From contig JAFAEU010000125.1 of NCBI GenBank assembly GCA_023423855.1, positions 1 to 16,878 of the forward strand: a stretch of DNA of 16,878 nt, in the 5' to 3' direction. Every line of letters starts with the position of its first letter. The first letter of the stretch is position 1. The notes beneath the pieces are model-generated. The model was not told the origin of the DNA, did no database searches, and saw only the letters and a list, made by a program, of their open reading frames with translations. Shown here one piece after another: positions 15,159 through 16,878 of the stretch. The stretch comes from Pseudomonadota bacterium (GTDB taxonomy: Bacteria > Pseudomonadota > Gammaproteobacteria > Xanthomonadales > Xanthomonadaceae). The position numbers and the translations under genes were made by a program.

Positions 15159-15186
15159 TGTACAGGGCTGGTGACAACGTTGTCAA
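15159..15186 (-). promoter_or_regulatory. Promoter of the sugar permease gene
   Basis: On minus, a perfect -35 TTGACA (15181-15186) is followed after 16 bp by TGTACA (15159-15164; a weak -10, 3 of 6). The -35 lies inside the operator, the same arrangement as at TBDR2. Confidence 0.55.
15172..15185. promoter_or_regulatory. LacI-family operator of the sugar permease
   Basis: TGACAACGTTGTCA is a fully symmetric 14-bp palindrome, the cleanest copy of the motif in the window. It overlaps the -35 of the permease promoter. It lies 188 bp before the divergent YqhA-type gene, which may or may not be affected. Confidence 0.82.
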
Positions 15187-15373
15187 ACATGCGCCGAAAA
15201 TGAACGCTGGTGCGAAACAAGTATTTGATTTTCCGAAGATTTGTGTGCGTTGCAGCATCGATTTCGCGCGGCCGCCTCGGGATGCGGTTCCTGCCGTTCG
15301 CGGCGGCCGTCTTGGCAGCCCGGAACGCGACCGTTAACCTCCGCGCTCCTTTTCCCAAGGCCTCCCCTGCCCG

Positions 15374-16027
15374 ATGTCCACCACCACCAGCCAGCCCCCG
15401 CGCCTGCCGCCACTCGCCTACGTGATCTTCGGCTCGCGCTGGCTGCAGCTGCCGCTCTACCTGGGCCTGATCGTGGCGCAGGGCGTGTACGTGTTCCTGT
15501 TCATCAAGGAGCTGTGGTACCTGGTGCACGGCGCCAACAGCCTGACCGAGCAGGGGATCATGCTGCTGGTGCTGGGTCTGATCGACGTGGTGATGATCTC
15601 CAACCTGCTGGTGATGGTGATCGTCGGCGGCTACGAGACCTTCGTCTCGCGCCTGGGGCTGCACAACCATCCCGACCAGCCGGAGTGGCTCAGCCACGTC
15701 AACGCCAGCGTGCTGAAGGTGAAGCTGGCGATGGCGATCATCGGCATTTCCTCGATCCACCTGCTCAAGACCTTCATCGCGGCCGGCGAGGTGGGCCTGC
15801 CGACCTGCGGATCATCGGAGTTCATCAACGCCTCGCTGGCGCATGCGCAGGCGATCGCCGGTGGCCTGAGCCTTGCGGCGCCGACCTGCAGCAACGTCAC
15901 CGCCGAGGGCGTGATGTGGCAATCGATCATCCATGGCGCCTTCATCCTGTCGGCGATGGGCATCGCCTACACCGACAAGCTGATGACCGGCAGCACCGCC
16001 AAGCGCGAGCACGCGGCGGGGCACTGA
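15374..16027 (+). CDS. YqhA/UPF0114-family inner-membrane protein
   Basis: The product is 217 residues from the ATG at 15374. Four membrane segments are visible, at about 22-48, 57-85, 113-135 and 180-198. [19 protein letters not shown], the [22 protein letters not shown] block and [20 protein letters not shown] are the signature of the UPF0114 (YqhA) family, whose function is unknown. Members are usually about 160-180 residues. This one has a hydrophilic insert of about 40 residues (136-178) with two Cys, each in a PTC triplet, before the last helix. The ribosome site is weak (AAGG 13 nt or more upstream). It is divergent from the permease and followed by its own hairpin terminator, so it is probably a single-gene unit and a housekeeping neighbour rather than part of the glucan system. 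Confidence 0.88.
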   Translation: MSTTTSQPPRLPPLAYVIFGSRWLQLPLYLGLIVAQGVYVFLFIKELWYLVHGANSLTEQGIMLLVLGLIDVVMISNLLVMVIVGGYETFVSRLGLHNHPDQPEWLSHVNASVLKVKLAMAIIGISSIHLLKTFIAAGEVGLPTCGSSEFINASLAHAQAIAGGLSLAAPTCSNVTAEGVMWQSIIHGAFILSAMGIAYTDKLMTGSTAKREHAAGH

Positions 16028-16066
16028 CGCCGCAAGCGCCTGCCCGCGCAGGCCATCGCTGCCGTG

Positions 16067-16093
16067 GGGGCGCCTTCAGGCGCGCCCGCTTTC
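16067..16093 (+). terminator. Candidate intrinsic terminator of the YqhA-type gene
   Basis: GGGGCGCC TTCA GGCGCGCCC folds into a GC-rich stem with one bulge and a tetraloop, 40 bp after the stop, followed by GCTTTC. The T-run is short, so it is moderate at best. Confidence 0.5.
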
Positions 16094-16303
16094 CCGGGGC
16101 AGACCCTGTACGACGGGTCGGCTTTACGGCCTGCGGGATTGAAGAGGTCGCCATCCCCCGCGAAGGTGCGATTCCCGCGCATTTTCCCCCGACGTCTCGA
16201 AGGTTTCCGGGGCAACGGCCGCGCCAGTGCTGGGCTGGCCGGCGTCATGCTGCACCGCAAAGTGACACCCATTTAACAGCATGCTATCAATTCCCCGCGT
16301 GAA

Positions 16304-16317
16304 TGTTAGCGCTAACA
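16304..16317. promoter_or_regulatory. xyl-box-like LacI-family operator upstream of TBDR3
   Basis: TGTTAGCGCTAACA is a perfect 14-bp CG-centred palindrome, different in both arms from the TGACARCGYTGTCA operators. It resembles the Xanthomonas xyl-box TGGTAGCGCTAACA (recalled from the literature) in 13 of 14 positions. It sits in an AT-rich patch 347 bp before the TBDR3 start. No cognate regulator is in the window. Confidence 0.65.
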
Positions 16318-16664
16318 ATAATTACAACGACAAGCCTGATGCCTCGGTAATTGGTCAAGGCGGGTCAGCGGTCCGGGGAAGCGCGTGCAGGCAGGACGCG
16401 CGTGACGGACGAGGCCCGCCGACGGGGTGAAGGGCACGGCGTCGAACGCAGGTACTGAAGGGCGGGCCAGCGGCCCGCGGTTGCCCCGGAGGAAGGGCGG
16501 CATCGAAGAAATTCCTACTGAAGTCATGCAAACGGGGAGGGCGGTCGGATGAAGGTGTGCAGATCTCGAAGTCCCGCACGGACACGAGGGGCGAGGCGTG
16601 CCTCGTCGCCAGGCGCAAGCGACATGCTTTTCTTCGCTCACATCCAGTGCTGAGGACATATTCC
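16318..16664 (+). other. Long leader before TBDR3 without a supported gene
   Basis: These 347 bp between the operator and the receptor start hold an AT-rich patch (16315-16330) that may be the promoter, then G-rich sequence with a perfect 7-bp hairpin GCGGGCC/GGCCCGC (16462-16478) and another possible stem at about 16584-16610. A GAGGA ribosome site (16652-16656) lies 8 nt from the ATG. I see no convincing small ORF. The upstream part 16094-16303 also shows nothing I can name. Confidence 0.4.
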
Positions 16665-16878
16665 ATGAACCACAAGAAGTTGAAGGGATTGAAGTCGAAG
16701 GCGATGTTCACCTTCGTCGGTGGCGTGCTGGTCATCAATCCGGTGTTCGCGCAGGACCCGCAGCAGGCGGAGCAGGCCGCGCCGCAGGCCCAGTCGACGG
16801 CGGGCGATGCGTCCACGCTCGACACCATCGTCGTCACCGGCATCTCGATCGAGCGCCGCAACGGCGAGGGCGCGCAGG
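16665..16878 (+). CDS. TonB-dependent outer-membrane receptor (TBDR3), first 71 codons
   Basis: Runs off the right edge. The N-terminus is strongly basic (MNHKKLKGLKSKA), then a hydrophobic stretch ends VFAQ, so a signal peptide of about 29 residues is likely. A Q/A-rich spacer follows, then the TonB box LDTIVVTGI (52-60). This matches the opening of large sugar-type receptors. The plug and barrel are outside the window, so substrate cannot be judged. The distinct operator at 16304-16317 suggests a regulon separate from the glucan genes. Confidence 0.8.
   Translation, partial: MNHKKLKGLKSKAMFTFVGGVLVINPVFAQDPQQAEQAAPQAQSTAGDASTLDTIVVTGISIERRNGEGAQ

Noticed and set aside
16064..16659. Short open frames between the YqhA-type gene and TBDR3
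   Set aside because: They are arginine/proline-rich, have no good ribosome sites, and overlap the operator and hairpins.
1..16878. Mobile element, CRISPR array, tRNA or rRNA
   Set aside because: I saw no transposase, integrase, regularly spaced repeats, or RNA gene signatures on either strand.

Overview
The window is GC-rich DNA with the look of a Xanthomonadaceae chromosome (Lysobacter, Luteimonas, Stenotrophomonas or Xanthomonas type). This placement is inferred from gene families and codon use: three large TonB-dependent receptors, the SapC / cupin-like / flavin-dependent halogenase trio, and LacI-type sugar control with CG-centred palindromic operators. No ribosomal or tRNA gene is present to fix the genus.

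Layout. Positions 1-1199 (minus) hold the N-terminal part of a TonB-dependent receptor. It is divergent from a GH30 glycosidase (1348-2826, plus). A GH3 glucan exohydrolase lipoprotein (2953-5541, minus) follows, with a strong intrinsic terminator. It is divergent from a LacI-family regulator (5813-6823, plus). Next, on the plus strand, come a complete TonB-dependent receptor (7055-10036), a SapC-family protein (10179-10883), a JmjC/cupin_8-like protein (10867-11883) and a flavin-dependent tryptophan-halogenase-like protein (11894-13402). A FucP/GluP-type sugar permease lies on minus (13553-15016). A YqhA/UPF0114 membrane protein (15374-16027, plus) and the first 71 codons of a third TonB-dependent receptor (16665 onward, plus) close the window.

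How the parts fit. A 14-bp palindrome of form TGACARCGYTGTCA occurs in four promoter regions: TBDR1/GH30 (12 of 14), GH3/lacI (exact), TBDR2 (exact, plus a weaker copy 25 bp upstream) and the permease (exact). At TBDR2 and the permease it overlaps a perfect -35 hexamer TTGACA, as expected for repression. The simplest reading is one locally controlled beta-glucan utilisation regulon. Receptors import oligosaccharides, GH30 and GH3 (both with secretion or lipoprotein signals) cut them, the permease takes up monosaccharide, and the LacI protein senses an intermediate. The substrate is inferred: GH3 resembles ExoP-type 1,3/1,4-beta-glucan exohydrolases and GH30 covers beta-1,6-glucanases and beta-glucosidases, so a fungal or oomycete beta-1,3/1,6-glucan is a candidate.

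The unexplained part is the SapC-cupin-halogenase trio lying behind the receptor under the same operator. The halogenase keeps its key catalytic residues and the cupin its metal ligands. Neither has an obvious job in sugar use. The right edge starts a separate unit: the last receptor lies behind a different perfect palindrome, TGTTAGCGCTAACA, similar to the xyl-box of Xanthomonas.
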